Assembly (NCBI RefSeq): GCF_029784135.1
Contig: NC_073744.1
Location: forward strand, 100,809,303 to 100,873,302
Direction: 5' to 3'
Length of the DNA: 64,000 bases
Source of the DNA: Toxorhynchites rutilus septentrionalis
Lineage: Eukaryota; Arthropoda; Insecta; Diptera; Culicidae
The notes beneath the pieces were generated by a model. It saw only the letters and a list, made by a program, of their open reading frames with translations. It ran no database searches and was not told where the DNA came from. Position numbers and translations under genes: made by a program. Shown piece by piece: positions 33,841 to 45,790 of the stretch. Position 1 is the first letter of the stretch. Each line of letters begins with the position of its first letter.

Positions 33841-34015
33841 TTATTATTTATCAAATAAAATTTTAATTTCATATTTTGGAGTTCAGGGTAAATATTTCAG
33901 TAAGTTGATACACAAATCTACCTCACTTGGAAAATAAGTTGAAAACGGAAAGATTGAAACAGTCTTGTTAACACTAAACCTACCACGAGGGGTCAAATGA
34001 TCCATTTTAAGTTTT

Positions 34016-34690
34016 GACGTAGGATTACGTCTTTCACTTCTATACCGGGGTGTAAAATAAAAGTTTCGAAAACGGAAGCGTTACGCCGGAGACCGAGATT
34101 CTGAGCGTTTATAGCTCCTGAACAACTGAACGAAATGGTATGATAAACACTTCATTCGAAAGATAAAATGTCTACGCGTTATATACTTGTTACTTTTTCA
34201 TCCAAATTGTTTCAATAGCCTTAAAATTGCTTCCAAACAGGCTATTGAAATCACCAATCGGTATATAAGCGAGCGCCACTCGGAAACCCACTCAGTTCTA
34301 ATTGAACAGCGATTGGAGCATGTTGTCACTGTTGTGGTGAAGCTAACTTCGTTCATCATGAAAGCGCTGATGAACGGTGTCACCAAGAGCCTGTTTGGGC
34401 ACCTTAGGCCAGAAGGGAATCCATCAGGAGGAGAGTGATGCCACGGTTCCGCTTGAATCATCGGAGCAGTCGCCACACAGACATACACGCGCGGAACCCT
34501 CGTTGCTATCATCATTGCTCAAAAATAATATGCCAGTTCCCCTGGGATTTTTCAATCAATCGCAATTAACAGTAAAGCTTCTGAATATTTTTTTCCCCAT
34601 CAGTAGAAAATATTCGTATCCAATATTGGATGATGAAATATCCACTATCACAAATTTCGTATTTTTCATTATCAAAAATACGTAGTGTAT
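34016..34690 (+). mobile_element. Type C cassette, 5' part only
   Basis: Left end GACGTAGGATTACGTC (one change in the palindrome), the shared CTATACCGGGGTGTAAAAT, then the promoter TATATAAG (34262-34269) and TCAGTT (34292-34297). The 197-bp array is absent; sequence passes straight to the unique part (TCTGAATATT, CCCATCAGTAG), so this may be a deletion form or the pre-expansion state. Confidence 0.7.
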
Positions 34691-34761
34691 ACGTAGCTTG
34701 TAGCGCGCCCACTTGGAAACACATTAATCTTATTGGAATGTTAGATGGGGAAGCTCACACT

Positions 34762-35113
34762 CAGGGTGCTCATACACTGTTTGACCGAAGCCAAATATTT
34801 GACTCTTATTGACAGATAAAATTTGGTCAACGGGTACTGATCAAATATATTCTACACAAAACACGACAAGCAAATATTCAATTATTGGATGTCTAAAATA
34901 CTTTTTCAGTTTGTTCTTCGAACCTGTCGGTACATGGTTAGGTTACCTTGAATATTCCAGCGGATTTTTTCCATGTTCGGTGTTTGAAATTGTTTACCAC
35001 TGTTGAAAATTGAAGAGTGGCAAACAAAATAGTGTTTGTACAAATATCAAATCAAACCTTATCTGTCAAAAAATATCAAATATTTGACCTCCGGGCAAAC
35101 AGTGTACGGCCAC
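34762..35113. mobile_element. MITE with long inverted ends
   Basis: The left end GGTGCTCATACACTGTTTG and CAAATATTTGA are matched by the reverse complement of the right end (TCAAATATTTG, CAAACAGTGTACGGCCACC). No ORF. Target duplication not clear. Confidence 0.6.
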
Positions 35114-35205
35114 CTTCACGTCTATGCATTATGCTGTACTCTTCCAATTAATTTCGTTTTTGTAGACCGAACTGAAAAATTTTCAGTCGAGTCAACTCTC
35201 TTATA

Positions 35206-35449
35206 CAGTAATGCTTTTGAATCCGGACACTTTGCATTACATTCAATATCATACCGCAGCCATAACATTTTGTGCATGTGAATTAATGAATTAATGCGAT
35301 TGATTAGTAAATACCATGCAATTGATGCGATTGATTAATAACCATCAATCGCATTATTTCAACATGCACAAAATGTAATGGCTGTGATATGATATTGAAT
35401 ATAATGCAGTGTCCGGATTAACAAGCGTCCGGATTAAAATACATTACTG
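35206..35449. mobile_element. Tc1/pogo-type MITE, 244 bp, TA duplication
   Basis: Tips CAGTAATG and CATTACTG flanked by TA (35204-35205, 35450-35451). The arms share AATCCGGACACT, TTCAATATCATA and ACATTTTGTGCATGT in inverted order, so nearly the whole element folds back. Confidence 0.75.
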
Positions 35450-35724
35450 TATACTTACTTCGATGTTATTCATTTCTCTCAGGCTAAGCTACGAACATAA
35501 TGAAAGGGGTGGGATTTACGTTTCATACTGTTATGGTTTATAATATGACGCTTCCTTTGCTTTCGTTCAAACTTAAAGATGTAGAACCCTAGGTTGATCA
35601 CTTGAAATGTAGTATTATATTATAATGTAAACCGAATTAAAAAAAAAAAGAATTTAAGTGAAAAAAAAGTGCTTTCGTTCATTTCTACCTCTACTCTCGC
35701 ACCGTGAACACTCGTTTCATCGGG

Positions 35725-36040
35725 ACCAAGCAGACAGCATAAATCTACCGGTAGTAAAGCAGCTCGGAAAAGCGCATCAGCCGCAGGAAGTGTGAAGAAG
35801 CCACATGGCTACCGACCGCGAACCATCTCTTTACGTAAAATTCGCCGCTATTAGAAGTCGACCGAATTGCTGATCCGCAAGCTACCTTTACAGCGTTTGG
35901 TTCGTGGAATTGCGTGGACCAACTGGCGCTTCCAAAGGTTATGGCACTGTACGAGGTCTATTCGAACATACCAATTTGTGTGCTATCCACGCAAAACGCG
36001 TCACATCCAGCTGGCCCGTCGTATCCGAGGAAAGCGTGCT
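35725..36040 (+). pseudogene. Histone H3 pseudogene
   Basis: Plus-strand H3 sequence in three frames: TKQTA then KSTGSKA at the N-tail, ARKSA and VKKPH, YRPRT, then LIRKLPLQRLVRGIA (H3: LIRKLPFQRLVREIA), VMAL, GLFEHTNLCAIHAKRV (H3: GLFEDTNLCAIHAKRV) and IQLARRIRGKRA (H3: IQLARRIRGERA). VMAL at the position where H3.3 has IGAL indicates a replication-dependent H3. Several internal deletions, frameshifts and stops destroy it, and no intron is present. Downstream (36290-36345) lies a subterminal motif (TGATAATCACATTATTCGAA) shared with the palindrome cassettes, suggesting that H3 was carried the same way as H2A. Confidence 0.82.
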
Positions 36041-36838
36041 ATTACCTTATATAACCCATTAGAGTTTAGGAAAGTTTTTGCAGGCCAAACTGAAAGGAGA
36101 ATTTAGAGCAAATTGTGGTGTCGATGATAATTCGATACAGATGGGTGCCATTGCCCATAGTTTGATAATTAAGAATACGAAATTTGTGATAGTTTGTGAT
36201 ATAAAATTATTTGTGTATGAATGCCACAATCGATAGTCGATTCTAATTTGCGCTGGATATTTCCTCGGAGGACTTTGAGCCATAATAATCTCTTTCTGGC
36301 AAAACGAAGTTGTATGATAATCACATTATTCGAATGATAAAATGCAGAAGTTTTATGCCAATCTCCTTTCAACATACAAAATCTCTTTCTCCCGTTTGTC
36401 GCTTTTCAATTCCATTTCTCCTCTGCAGTCGGACCTAACGCAGCATTTTGCGAAAACCGAGGTATCGATGGGTGCCATTGACTATGGATTTGATAGTGAA
36501 GAACACGATATGATATGGTGTAGTGGATATTATATTACATATCAAAATTTGTTTACGAATGCTGCAATCGATCGTCGTTATTGGGAAGTTGGAAATGTTG
36601 GGAAGGAGGCCTTAATTTTACTGTGTAATTTCTAGAAGGAATCCATTCCTTCTCAAGTGTTAATAATCCTGCTCCGGACCAACGATTATTCCAGTTGTCG
36701 GGGTTTGGGGAGTGAGTACTATTTGCGCTGGGTATTTCCGATGAGAAATCGATGCCCCAACATAATTTGCCTACACTTCTTTTCTTAAAACATACTTCGA
36801 ATGTATGTTTCATTGTTTACTCGTCTCTTGTTATTTTT
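36041..36838. repeat. Diverged direct duplication around cassette end
   Basis: Two diverged copies: 36130-36290 and 36465-36770 share GATGGGTGCCATTG, CAATCGAT and TTGCGCTGG..ATTTCC. No gene. Confidence 0.5.
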
Positions 36839-37374
36839 GACGTAGAACTACGTCTTTCATTAAGGGTGCCAAATCAGAAAACAGGTCACGTTTTTATCAA
36901 ATAAAGTTAACGTTAATAACTATTTTTGCCGCGAACGGATTTTGACGATTTACACATAAAACTAATCAAAAATTCCGTAAGACTTGGAATCCCCTGGTTT
37001 GTAAATGGTTAAAATTCATGAAAACTTTAAGCGTTTCCATTTTCCCATACATTTGTTCAGTACATTTGTGTGCATTCCCGAACAGAGATGTCAATAACGA
37101 ACAACCTATCGACGACTAACGGAGGGGAAATCGTAGGATTGCAAGTCTCCGTGAACGAAGGAAAAGTAGAAGAATGAAGGGGAATACTTGCCTAGAGTAT
37201 AAACAGTGGATCTCGCTGAGGAAAACTTTCATTCGGCATCGGACTGTTGAACAATCCAGTTCACTTTGCATTCGCTGCGCTTCGATCTAAGATTGGACCC
37301 CACCAGTGGTAATCCAACTTGATATCGTCGTTTGGTTTTTCTGTTAGTTTTTCGCGTTATTCGTATTGTGTTTT
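36839..37374 (+). mobile_element. Type D cassette, 5' part only
   Basis: Left end GACGTAGAACTACGTC (36839-36854), promoter region retained (AGTATAAACAGTGG near 37196, TCATTC 30 bp on). It is cut just before the gag-like ATG, where GTGTTTT abuts the next cassette at 37375. Confidence 0.75.
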
Positions 37375-37892
37375 GACGTAGGACTACGTCTAACCGGAAG
37401 ATATAGGGGGTGAAATGGAAATCTAGGCACTGAACAAGTAGGAAAAAATGCAAGATTTGGAACGCTTATAACTCGAGCATTTATCAATAGATCGCAAAGG
37501 TTTTTGCATCAATTGATAGGAAATATATCTACGCATCTATCATAACGAATAACATTTCATTTTTCTTGAGATAAATAATTGAATAATTGTGAAATATCAA
37601 GCATTGTCCAACTACACTATGTGCCCATTTTTGATTGGTCCATTTTGTGCTCCTCAAATCGTACCGACCAAAACGGGCAACCAGAGCAGCAGCGAAATAG
37701 AATGAAGCACGATTGGAAAGGAAAAAGAAAAAAATGAGGGAAACATTGGTCGCAGTCTCACACATGCGTAATTCTCGAGCCAGCCAGTCAGCTTAAAAAT
37801 CCCCGCTCCGCTGCCGTAACGATCATTCTCATCCAAACCGTACACCACATCGGTTCGCATCACAACACATCAACAAACCAACCCAAGCAGCC

Positions 37893-38351
37893 ATGCCTGG
37901 ACATGGTAAAGGAGGAAAAGTGAAGGGAAAGGCAAAATCCCGCTCGAACCGTGTTGATCTGGAGTTCCCCGCAAGGGTAGCTAGGCCGAGCGCGTTAGTA
38001 CCAGTGTACCAGTCCACCTAGCCGGCGTTATATAGCTTCGGCCGCCGAAGTGATCGAGTTAGCTGGCAAAGCTGCTCGCGACGATAAGAAAACCTGCATT
38101 CGGAACAGAACACATTCGGTTCGGTGGACATCAAGACAACAGGCAGTTGCAGCGAGTGGCGAGTGGCAAACGCAATCGCAAAACGGCATCAGGTAGCAGA
38201 AGAAAAAAGTTTGTTCTTTATACAAACTGCTTTGGTGGCAAATCCAGAACAAGGCGGCATCGAGGGCGTTCGAAATGGTTTTTTTCAAAACCACGAGTAC
38301 AAAGTTTTCTAAATTGGAACCATTCCATAAAACAAGGCGCTTTTCAGGGCC
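37893..38351 (+). pseudogene. Histone H2A pseudogene, most complete 5' part
   Basis: The ATG opens a tail ending GGKVKGKAKSRSNR and continues into DLEFPARVARPSALVPVYQS, a decayed version of the H2A stretch AGLQFPVG...RVGAGAPVY, before a stop. The core then resumes as SAAEVIELAGKAARDDKKT. The end is the hairpin GGCGCTTTTCAGGGCC (38336-38351), only one stem position away from the consensus. A 20-codon deletion in alpha-1 and shifted frames make it non-functional. Confidence 0.87.
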
Positions 38352-39113
38352 ATTAAACCTTCCAAAAAAGAGTTTAGGAAATAAAGTTCAATGCTTTCTA
38401 AAACGTTATCCAAAATAATAATAAAACACAAATTGATGTTTTTATAATTTGTTTGCCAGGATCTGATGAGTATGTGAATTTGGCAGTTGTTCTGAGCTTA
38501 TTGATAGTTGGGGACTTTCCTGATTATTCAATTTTCACCAATTCTTAAATTGTTTCCAGATTGAAAGTACAGTAATTTACAATTAGTTCGACATTTAGCT
38601 AATTGGACTGACATGTAATGCGACTTATTTAGTTGGACATTTTTGTAAACATAGAGATCCAAATTATGACCCCACATTGAAAGTCGACACTGTACCACTG
38701 TCATCGCAAATGTTCAATTACAGGTTAAAATTACCTCCAATGCGACACTGAGTGGCGCTTCGGCACGTCGCATTGAATGTAATTTACTGTACAACATGTC
38801 ACAAAGCTGGATGGGAAGAAATTTTCCAACTGTGAAAGCTGTGGAGAGTGGCAACAAATCGCTAAACAGGAAGGTTTAACCGAACAAGATGAGGATATCG
38901 AGTGATAACAAAACAATAAACTCTTTAGACTTTTTGTGATCCTGAAAAGGACCCTTTTTAGCCTGTATGTGAATCCAACGAGCGAACAAATCGTAATGAA
39001 TGTATTTTTTTGCCATCGCTCCCTTTTAACGCTCATTCGTTCGTCTCGTTGGACTCGCCCCTTTGGCTGAGTCTGCCGATTTGTCTCTATCCTGTGAGTG
39101 TGTACCGCTAGAG

Positions 39114-39120
39114 TATAAAA
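39114..39120 (+). promoter_or_regulatory. TATA box (TATAAAA) of the second H2A unit
   Basis: The intact TATAAAA preceded by CTAGAG; homologous sites at 3535 and 7519 read TACAAAA. The initiator region here is altered (TCTTATTTTC). Confidence 0.6.
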
Positions 39121-39199
39121 CACGCGGACCCCAAAAAAATATCTTATTTTCTTTCAAACCGTAAACCCGTGTGGTTGTACGGCATCGGCATCGTGTACT

Positions 39200-39601
39200 C
39201 AACAAAGGAGGAAAAGAGAAGGGAAAGGCAAAATCCCGCTCGAACCGTGGTGGTCTGCAATTTCCCGTAGGTGTATCCGCCAATTGCACCGGAAGGGTAG
39301 CTAGGCCGAGCGCGTTAGTGCCTGTGTACCAGTCCAACAGCCGGCGTTATATAGTTTCGGCCGCCGGAGTGATCGAGTTAGCTGACAAAGCTGCTCGCGA
39401 CGATAAGAAAACCTGCATTCGGAACAGAACACATTCGGTTCGGTGGACATCAAGACAACAGGCAGTTGCAGCGAGTGGCGAGTGGCAAACGCAATCGCAA
39501 AACGGCATCAGGTAGCAGAAGAAAAAAGTTTGTTCTTTATACAAACTGCTTTGGCGGCAAATCCAGAACAAGGCAGCATCGAGGGCGTTCGAAATGGTTT
39601 T
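39200..39601 (+). pseudogene. Histone H2A pseudogene, 3'-truncated
   Basis: No ATG, but the frame KGGKEKGKAKSRSNRGGLQF, PVG, RVARPSALVPVYQS retains more of the H2A N-terminal region than any other copy, then SAAGVIELADKAARDDKKT. It is cut at 39601 before the stem-loop by the adjoining type C cassette. Confidence 0.85.
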
Positions 39602-42427
39602 GACGTAGGACTACGTCTTTCATTTCTATACCGGGGTGTAAAATCAAAGTTTCGAAAACAAAAGCGTTACGCCAGAGACCGAGATTTTGAGCGTTAATAG
39701 CTCCTAAACAACTGAACGAAATGGTATGATAAACACTTCATTCGAACGATAAAATGTCTACGCGTTATATACTTGCTACTTTTTGATCCAAAAACTTGTT
39801 TCAATAGTCTTAAAACTGCTTTCAAAACAGGCTATTGAAATCACCAATCGGTATATAAGCGAGCGGCGCTCGGAAATCCACTCAGTTCTAATTGAACAGC
39901 GATTGGAGCATGTTGTCGCTGTTGCGGTGAAGCTCTTTATTTATCATGAAAGCGCGGATGAACGGTGTCACCAAGAGCCTGTTTGTGCACCCTAGGCCAG
40001 AAGGGAATCTATCAGGAGGAGAGTGATGCCATAAACGGTTCCCTGGGAAGACATCGCTACACACACATACACGCGCGGCTATTAACAGGTGGTTATCGAG
40101 TTGGCATTAACCACTGGTGGGCTTCCAATATCGAGGAAAATGTGGAAATATCTAATCGTTACTGAGAATAATCTGCCAGTTCCTCTGGGAATTTTCAAAA
40201 TATATTCATGTGAAAGAGCTTAATTGAATGTTTTCTATCCATGTTACACCTGTGACCAAATATGTTTCAATCAAGTGCTATTAACAGGTGGTTATCGAGT
40301 TGGCATTAACCACTGGTGGGCTTCCAGTATCGAGGAAAATGTGGAAATATCTAATCGTTACTGAAAATAATCTGCCAGTTCCTTTGGGAATTTTCAAAAT
40401 ATATTCATGTGAAAGAGTTTAATTGAATGTTTTCAATCCATGTAACACTGTGACCAAATACATTTGGTTTTGTGGTTTTTCAATCAATCGCAATTAACAG
40501 GATAGCTTCAGAAGATTATTCTTCCCCATCAGTAGGATATTTCCGTATCCAATATTGTATGCGCCCGCAATCGATTATTGCTCAGTCGCCGAATGTTCCG
40601 AGCTCAGAGAGTTCATTCCCCTCTAGTTTGCCTTCCAAATTGCCATCGTAAACCACACCTTCTCTCGATTCAATCACACACAAAAAGCATACTTAAGCGA
40701 TATTCTGGTGGTGAGACACATTCATTTTTCGTGAGGACATCGACAAGACAACATCGTTGCCTAACGTGCTGGAGGAGGTGGACGGCGAAGGATCCACACA
40801 TACACGCGCAGAACTCTTTCCGTTAGGATGCCATTCAGCATCGAGAAAGTTCCGGAAAGATCTAATCGTTACTGAAAATAATCTGCCAGTTCCTCTGGGA
40901 ATTTTCAAAATATATTCATGTGAAAGAGTTTAATTGAATGTTTTCTATCCATGTAACACTGTGACCAAATATGTTTCAATCAAGTGCTATTAACAGGTGG
41001 TTATCGAGTTGGCATTAACCACTGGTGGGCTTCCAGTATCGAGGAAAATGTGGAAATATCTAATCGTTACTGAAAATAATCTGCCAGTTCCTTTGGGAAT
41101 TTTCAAAATATATTCATGTGAAAGAATTCATTTGAATGTTTTCTATCCATGTAACACTGTGACCAAATATGTTTCAATCAAGTGCTATTAACAGGTGGTT
41201 ATCGAGTTGGTATTAACCACTGGTGGGCTTCCAGTATCGAGGAAAATGTGGAAATAACTAATCGTTACTGAAAATAATCTGCCAGTTCCTCTGGGAATTT
41301 TCAAAATATATTCATGTGAAAGAGTTTAATTGAATGTTTTCTATCCATGTAACACTGTGACCAAATATGTTTCAATCAAGTGCTATTAACAGGTGGTTAT
41401 CGAGTTGGTATTAACCACTGGTGGGCTTCCAGTATCGAGGAAAATGTGGAAATAACTAATCGTTACTGAAAATAATCTGCCAGTTCCTCTGGGAATTTTC
41501 AAAATATATTCATGTGAAGGAGTTTAATTGAATGTTTTCTATCCATGTAACACTGTGACCAAATATGTTTCAATCAAGTGCTATTAACAGGTGGTTATCG
41601 AGTTGGCATTAACCACTGGTGGGCTTCCAGTATCGAGGAAAATGTGGAAATATCTAATCGTTACTGAAAATAATCTGCCAGTTCCTTTGGGAATTTTCAA
41701 AATATATTCATGTGAAAGAATTTATTTGAATGTTTTCTATCCATGTAACACTGTGACCAAATATGTTTCAATCAAGTGCTATTAACAGGTGGTTATCGAG
41801 TTGGCATTAACCACTGGTGGGCTTCCAGTATCGAGGAAAATGTGGAAATATCTAATCGTTACTGAAAATAATCTGCCAGTTCCTTTGGGAATTTTCAAAA
41901 TATATTCATGTGAAAGAATTTATTTGAATGTTTTCTATCCATGTAACACTGTGACCAAATATGTTTCAATCAAGTGCTATTAACAGGTGGTTATCGAGTT
42001 GGCATTAACCACTGGTGGGCTTCCAGTATCGAGGAAAATGTGGAAATAACTAATCGTTACTGAAAATAATCTGCCAGATCCTCTGGGAATTTTCAAAATA
42101 TATTCATGTGAAAGAGTTTAATTGAATGTTTTCTATCCATGTAACACTGTGACCAAATACATTTGGTTTTGTGGTTTTTCAATTAATCGCAATCAACAGG
42201 ATAGCTTCTGAAGATTATTCTTCCCCATCAGTAGGATATTTCCGTATCCAATATTGGATGCATAAAACCTTGTGCCTCCAACGTAACGCTCTCGTTTTCG
42301 AAGTTCTCCAAATATTCATTCATTCAGAATGAATTCAGATTCAACTTCATACAAATGATCTCTATATCAACGAGAGTCCTACGTCACCCTTGCGGTTATA
42401 CCATAGATATAACCCACTTCCTGTTTT
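39602..42427 (+). mobile_element. Type C cassette with 198-bp repeats (copy 2)
   Basis: GACGTAGGACTACGTC at 39602-39617; promoter TATATAAG 39852-39859 and TCAGTT 39882-39887. The array has units at 198-bp spacing (phrase starts near 41080, 41278, 41476, 41674, 41872, 42070). The right end is AGTCCTACGTCA (42374-42385) through ACTTCCTGTTTT. The unit differs from the 12736 copy by one base of length and by TTTTCAAAATATATTC, so the arrays expanded independently. The next cassette starts with no spacer. Confidence 0.8.
40080..42170 (+). repeat. 198-bp tandem repeat array
   Basis: Ten or so units, interrupted once by the unique block at 40480-40860. Each unit can encode MVIELALTTGGLPVSRKMWK and on to GIFKI without a stop. 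Because 198 is a multiple of three the phase is kept across units, though a stop lies at each unit end. Confidence 0.85.
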
Positions 42428-44067
42428 GACGTAGGACTACGTCTTTCATTTCTATACCGGGGTGTAAAATCAAAGTTTCGAAACCGAAAGCGTTACGCCG
42501 GAGACCGAGATTTTGAGCGTTAATAGCTCCTAAACAACTGAACGAAATGGTATGATAAACACTTCATTCGAAAGATAAAATGTCTACGCGTTATATACTT
42601 GTTACTTTTTGATCCAGAAACTTGTTTCAATAGTCTTAAAATTGCTTTCAAAACAGGCTATTGAAATCACCAATCGGTATATAAGCGAGCGGCGCTCGGA
42701 AATCCACTCAGTTCTAATTGAACAGCGATTGGAGCATGTTGTCGCTGTTGCGGTGAAGCTCTTTATTTATCATGAAAGCGCGGATGAACGGTGTCACCAA
42801 GAGCCTGTTTGTGCACCCTAGGCCAGAAGGGAATCTATCAGGAGGAGAGTGATGCCACAAACGGTTCCCTGGGAAGACATCGCTACACACACATACACGC
42901 GCGGCTATTAACAGGTGGTTATCGAGTTGGCATTAACCACTGGTGGGCTTCCAGTATCGAGGAAAATGTGGAAATATCTAATCGTTACTGAAAATAATCT
43001 GCCAGTTCCTTTGGGAATTTTCAAAATATATTCATGTGAAAGAGTTTAATTGAATGTTTTCTATCCATGTTACACTGTGACCAAATATGTTTCAATCAAT
43101 TGCTATTAACAGGTGGTTATCGAGTTGGCATTAACCACTGGTGGGCTTCCAGTATCGAGGAAAATGTGGAAATATCTAATCGTTACTGAAAATAATCTGC
43201 CAGTTCCTTTGGGAATTTTCAAAATATATTCATGTGAAAGAGTTTAATTGAATGTTTTCTATCCATGTAACACTGTGACCAAATACATTTGGTTTTGTGG
43301 TTTTTCAATCAATCGCAATTAACAGGATAGCTTCAGAAGATTATTCTTCCCCATCAGTAGGATATTTCCGTATCCAATATTGTATGCGCCCGCAATCGAT
43401 TATTGCTCAGTCGCCGAAAGTTCCGAGCTCAGAGAGTTCATTCCCCTCTAGTTTGCCTTCCAAATTGCCATCGTAAACCACACCTTCTCTCGATTCAATC
43501 ACACACAAAAAGCATACTTAAGCGATATTCTGGTGGTGAGACACATTCATTTTTCGTGAGGACATCGACAAGACAACATCGTTGCCTAACGTGCTGGAGG
43601 AGGTGGATGGCGAAGGATCGACACATACACGCGCAGAACTCTTTCCGTTAGGATGCCATTCAGCATCGAGAAAGTTCCGGAAAGATCTAATCATTGCTGG
43701 AAAATAATCTGCCAGTTCCTTTGGGAATTTTCAAAATATATTCATGTGAAAGAGTTTATTTTAATGTTTTCTATCCATGTAACACTGTGACCAAATACAT
43801 TAGGTTTTGTGATTTTTCAATCAATCGCAATCAACAGGATAGCTTCTGAAGATTATTCTTCCCCATCAGTAGGATATTTCCGTATCCAATATTGGATGCA
43901 TAAAACCTTGTGCCTCCAACGTAACGCTCTCGTTTTCGAAGTTCTTCAAATATTCATTCATTCAGAATGAATTCAGATTCAACTTCATACAAATGATCTC
44001 TAAATCAACGATAGTCCTACGTCACCCTTGCGGTTATACCATAGATATAACCCACTTCCTGTTTTTT
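42428..44067 (+). mobile_element. Type C cassette (copy 3), head-to-tail with copy 2
   Basis: Begins GACGTAGGACTACGTC (42428-42443) directly after the TGTTTT of the previous cassette. Promoter TATATAAG 42678-42685 and TCAGTT 42708-42713; only two 198-bp units. Right end AGTCCTACGTCA (44012-44023) through ACTTCCTGTTTT. Confidence 0.8.
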
Positions 44068-44852
44068 TTTAAACCACGAGTACTAAGTTTTCTAAATTGG
44101 AACCATTCCATAAAACACGGCGCTTATCAGGGCCATTAAACCTTTCAAAAAAGAGTTTACGGAATACAGTTCAATGCATTCTAAAATAATATCCAAAATA
44201 ATAATAAAACACAAATTGATTTTTTTATAATTTGTTTGCCAGTATATGATGAGTATGTGAGTTTGGCAGTTGTTCTGAGCTTATTGATGGTTGGGGACTT
44301 TCCCAATTATTCAATTTTCACCAATTCTTAATTTGCTTCTAGATTGAAAGTACAGTAATTTATATTTAGCTCGACATTGAGCTAATTGGATGGATCTGTA
44401 ATGCGACATTTTTGTAAACATAGAGTTCGGGGTCCAAATTATGACCCCACATTGAAAGTCGACACTGTACCACTGTCATCGGAAATGTTCAATTACAGGT
44501 TTAAATCGCCTCAAATGTGACACTGAGTGTTTCTCCGGCACGTCGCATTAAATTTAATTTACTGACCAACATGTCACAAGCTGGATGGGAAGAAATTTTC
44601 CAACTGTGAAAGCTGTGGCGAGTGGCAAACGCAAAAGCTAAACAGGAAGGTTTAACCGAACAAAATGGGGATATCGAGTGATTAAACAGTAAACTAATCC
44701 ATTTTTCAGGTAGATAGGTAGGTATTCACGTAGGAGAAGAAAATAAAACAATATATTTGAAATATATATATTTAACAAAAGCTGTCCCCTTTGTATAGTC
44801 CTACGTCACTCCGGTTATGTCCCCGACATTACCCACCCGTCTTTTTCTTTCC
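44068..44852 (+). mobile_element. H2A cassette, 3' part
   Basis: Starts inside the H2A 3' region (AAACCACGAGTACTAAG), holds the histone hairpin GGCGCTTATCAGGGCC (44119-44134), the AT-rich linker and the right end TAGTCCTACGTCA (44796-44808) with ACCCACCCGTC. The 5' part is replaced by the upstream type C cassette. Confidence 0.75.
44119..44134 (+). terminator. Histone 3' stem-loop, isolated from its gene
   Basis: GGCGCTTATCAGGGCC followed by ATTAAACC and the purine-rich AAAAAAGAG. It keeps the hairpin and the likely U7 target but has no coding sequence upstream. Confidence 0.7.
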
Positions 44853-45790
44853 GCGTCATAAATTGGACGCTTCGTGTAGTTTGTGATGAGCACGAAGAAG
44901 AGGAAGGCAGGCTCGAGCCCTGCAAAAAATGAACGCATTGCCAGAGGCAATAAAATTTCGAGGCAAGCGTCATCTAATGATGCACGCGATGTTGGTGCAG
45001 TGAAAAGCGCTCGCATTGAACCGAGCCTTCACGAGTGTGACACCGCATCGAACAACAGCGAAATAGGTGATTTCGGCGCGTTGGTCGAAAATGTAAACGC
45101 CGTTACCCAGGCAGCAACCAAAATCAAGCTCCTCCCGCTGGTGGTGAAGGCGGCCGCTCTTGACAAACTCATCAGCGAATTCGCATCCATGAGCAGAGTA
45201 CAAGCTGTGTGGCATAATTCAGTCTTTTTCCAAGCAGTTAACATTGTTCCTTCTCCGTCATCATAAGGGCTTCGTTGGTGCATTTGAAAATGCATCAATG
45301 CATTAAACTGACGTTATGGCGAAGCAGGCGTTGAGGTTTTGTGCCAAAAAATATTTAGAGAATACCAAGCATCTTGAATGTCTTATTGGAATGTTTTAAG
45401 TTATTTAGGTTCGCGAACCAGTCGCAAAACTGCCTTCAACTAGGATTGCATTTGCGCTAATATTGATCATAATGAAGCATTGCTACTGTTTTCGAGGTTA
45501 TTAACAAAAAGAGTTTATTTCGCTTGTATAGTCACCAAGAAAGTAAATGTCGTTCTGGAATTATGTATGTGATTAGGTTTCGCTTGCCAGTAGCAAAACT
45601 TCCTCCACTAAGGGTGACAGCTGCGCTTCTCTCGAGAATGAAAAAGTAATGCAACTTTCAACAACAACGCAACAGTTGTTTCTAAAATTTCATAGCATTA
45701 TAGAATAATATCCGAAGGTATAAATAAGCGACTTATATAAAATAACAGCGTTGTTCTACGTCAACAATGCGGTCGTATCTTGGACACAAC
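44853..45790 (+). mobile_element. Type D cassette, lacking its left end and promoter
   Basis: Enters at TCCGCGTCATAAATTGG just before the gag-like ORF and runs to the right end GCGTTGTTCTACGTC (45749-45763). Confidence 0.7.
44886..45266 (+). CDS. Gag-like N-terminal ORF, truncated variant
   Basis: MSTKKRKAGSSPAKNERIA start, then VENVNAVTQAATKIKLLPLV; lacks the GVTTEY segment (SRVQAVWHNSVFFQ instead) through a deletion. Otherwise as 23718-24173. Confidence 0.45.
   Translation: MSTKKRKAGSSPAKNERIARGNKISRQASSNDARDVGAVKSARIEPSLHECDTASNNSEIGDFGALVENVNAVTQAATKIKLLPLVVKAAALDKLISEFASMSRVQAVWHNSVFFQAVNIVPSPSS

Larger units (their letters stand above)
37375..39601 (+). mobile_element. H2A cassette with two variant B-type H2A units
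   Basis: Left end GACGTAGGACTACGTC at 37375-37390. It carries H2A at 37893-38351 and a second H2A from about 39200. The second unit ends at GAAATGGTTTT, where a type C cassette begins (39602). Both promoters are present, including the best preserved TATAAAA (39114-39120). Confidence 0.75.

Noticed and set aside
37893..38351. Functional histone H2A gene
   Set aside because: Alpha-1 deletion, frameshifts and a stop; the same lesions occur in sister copies.
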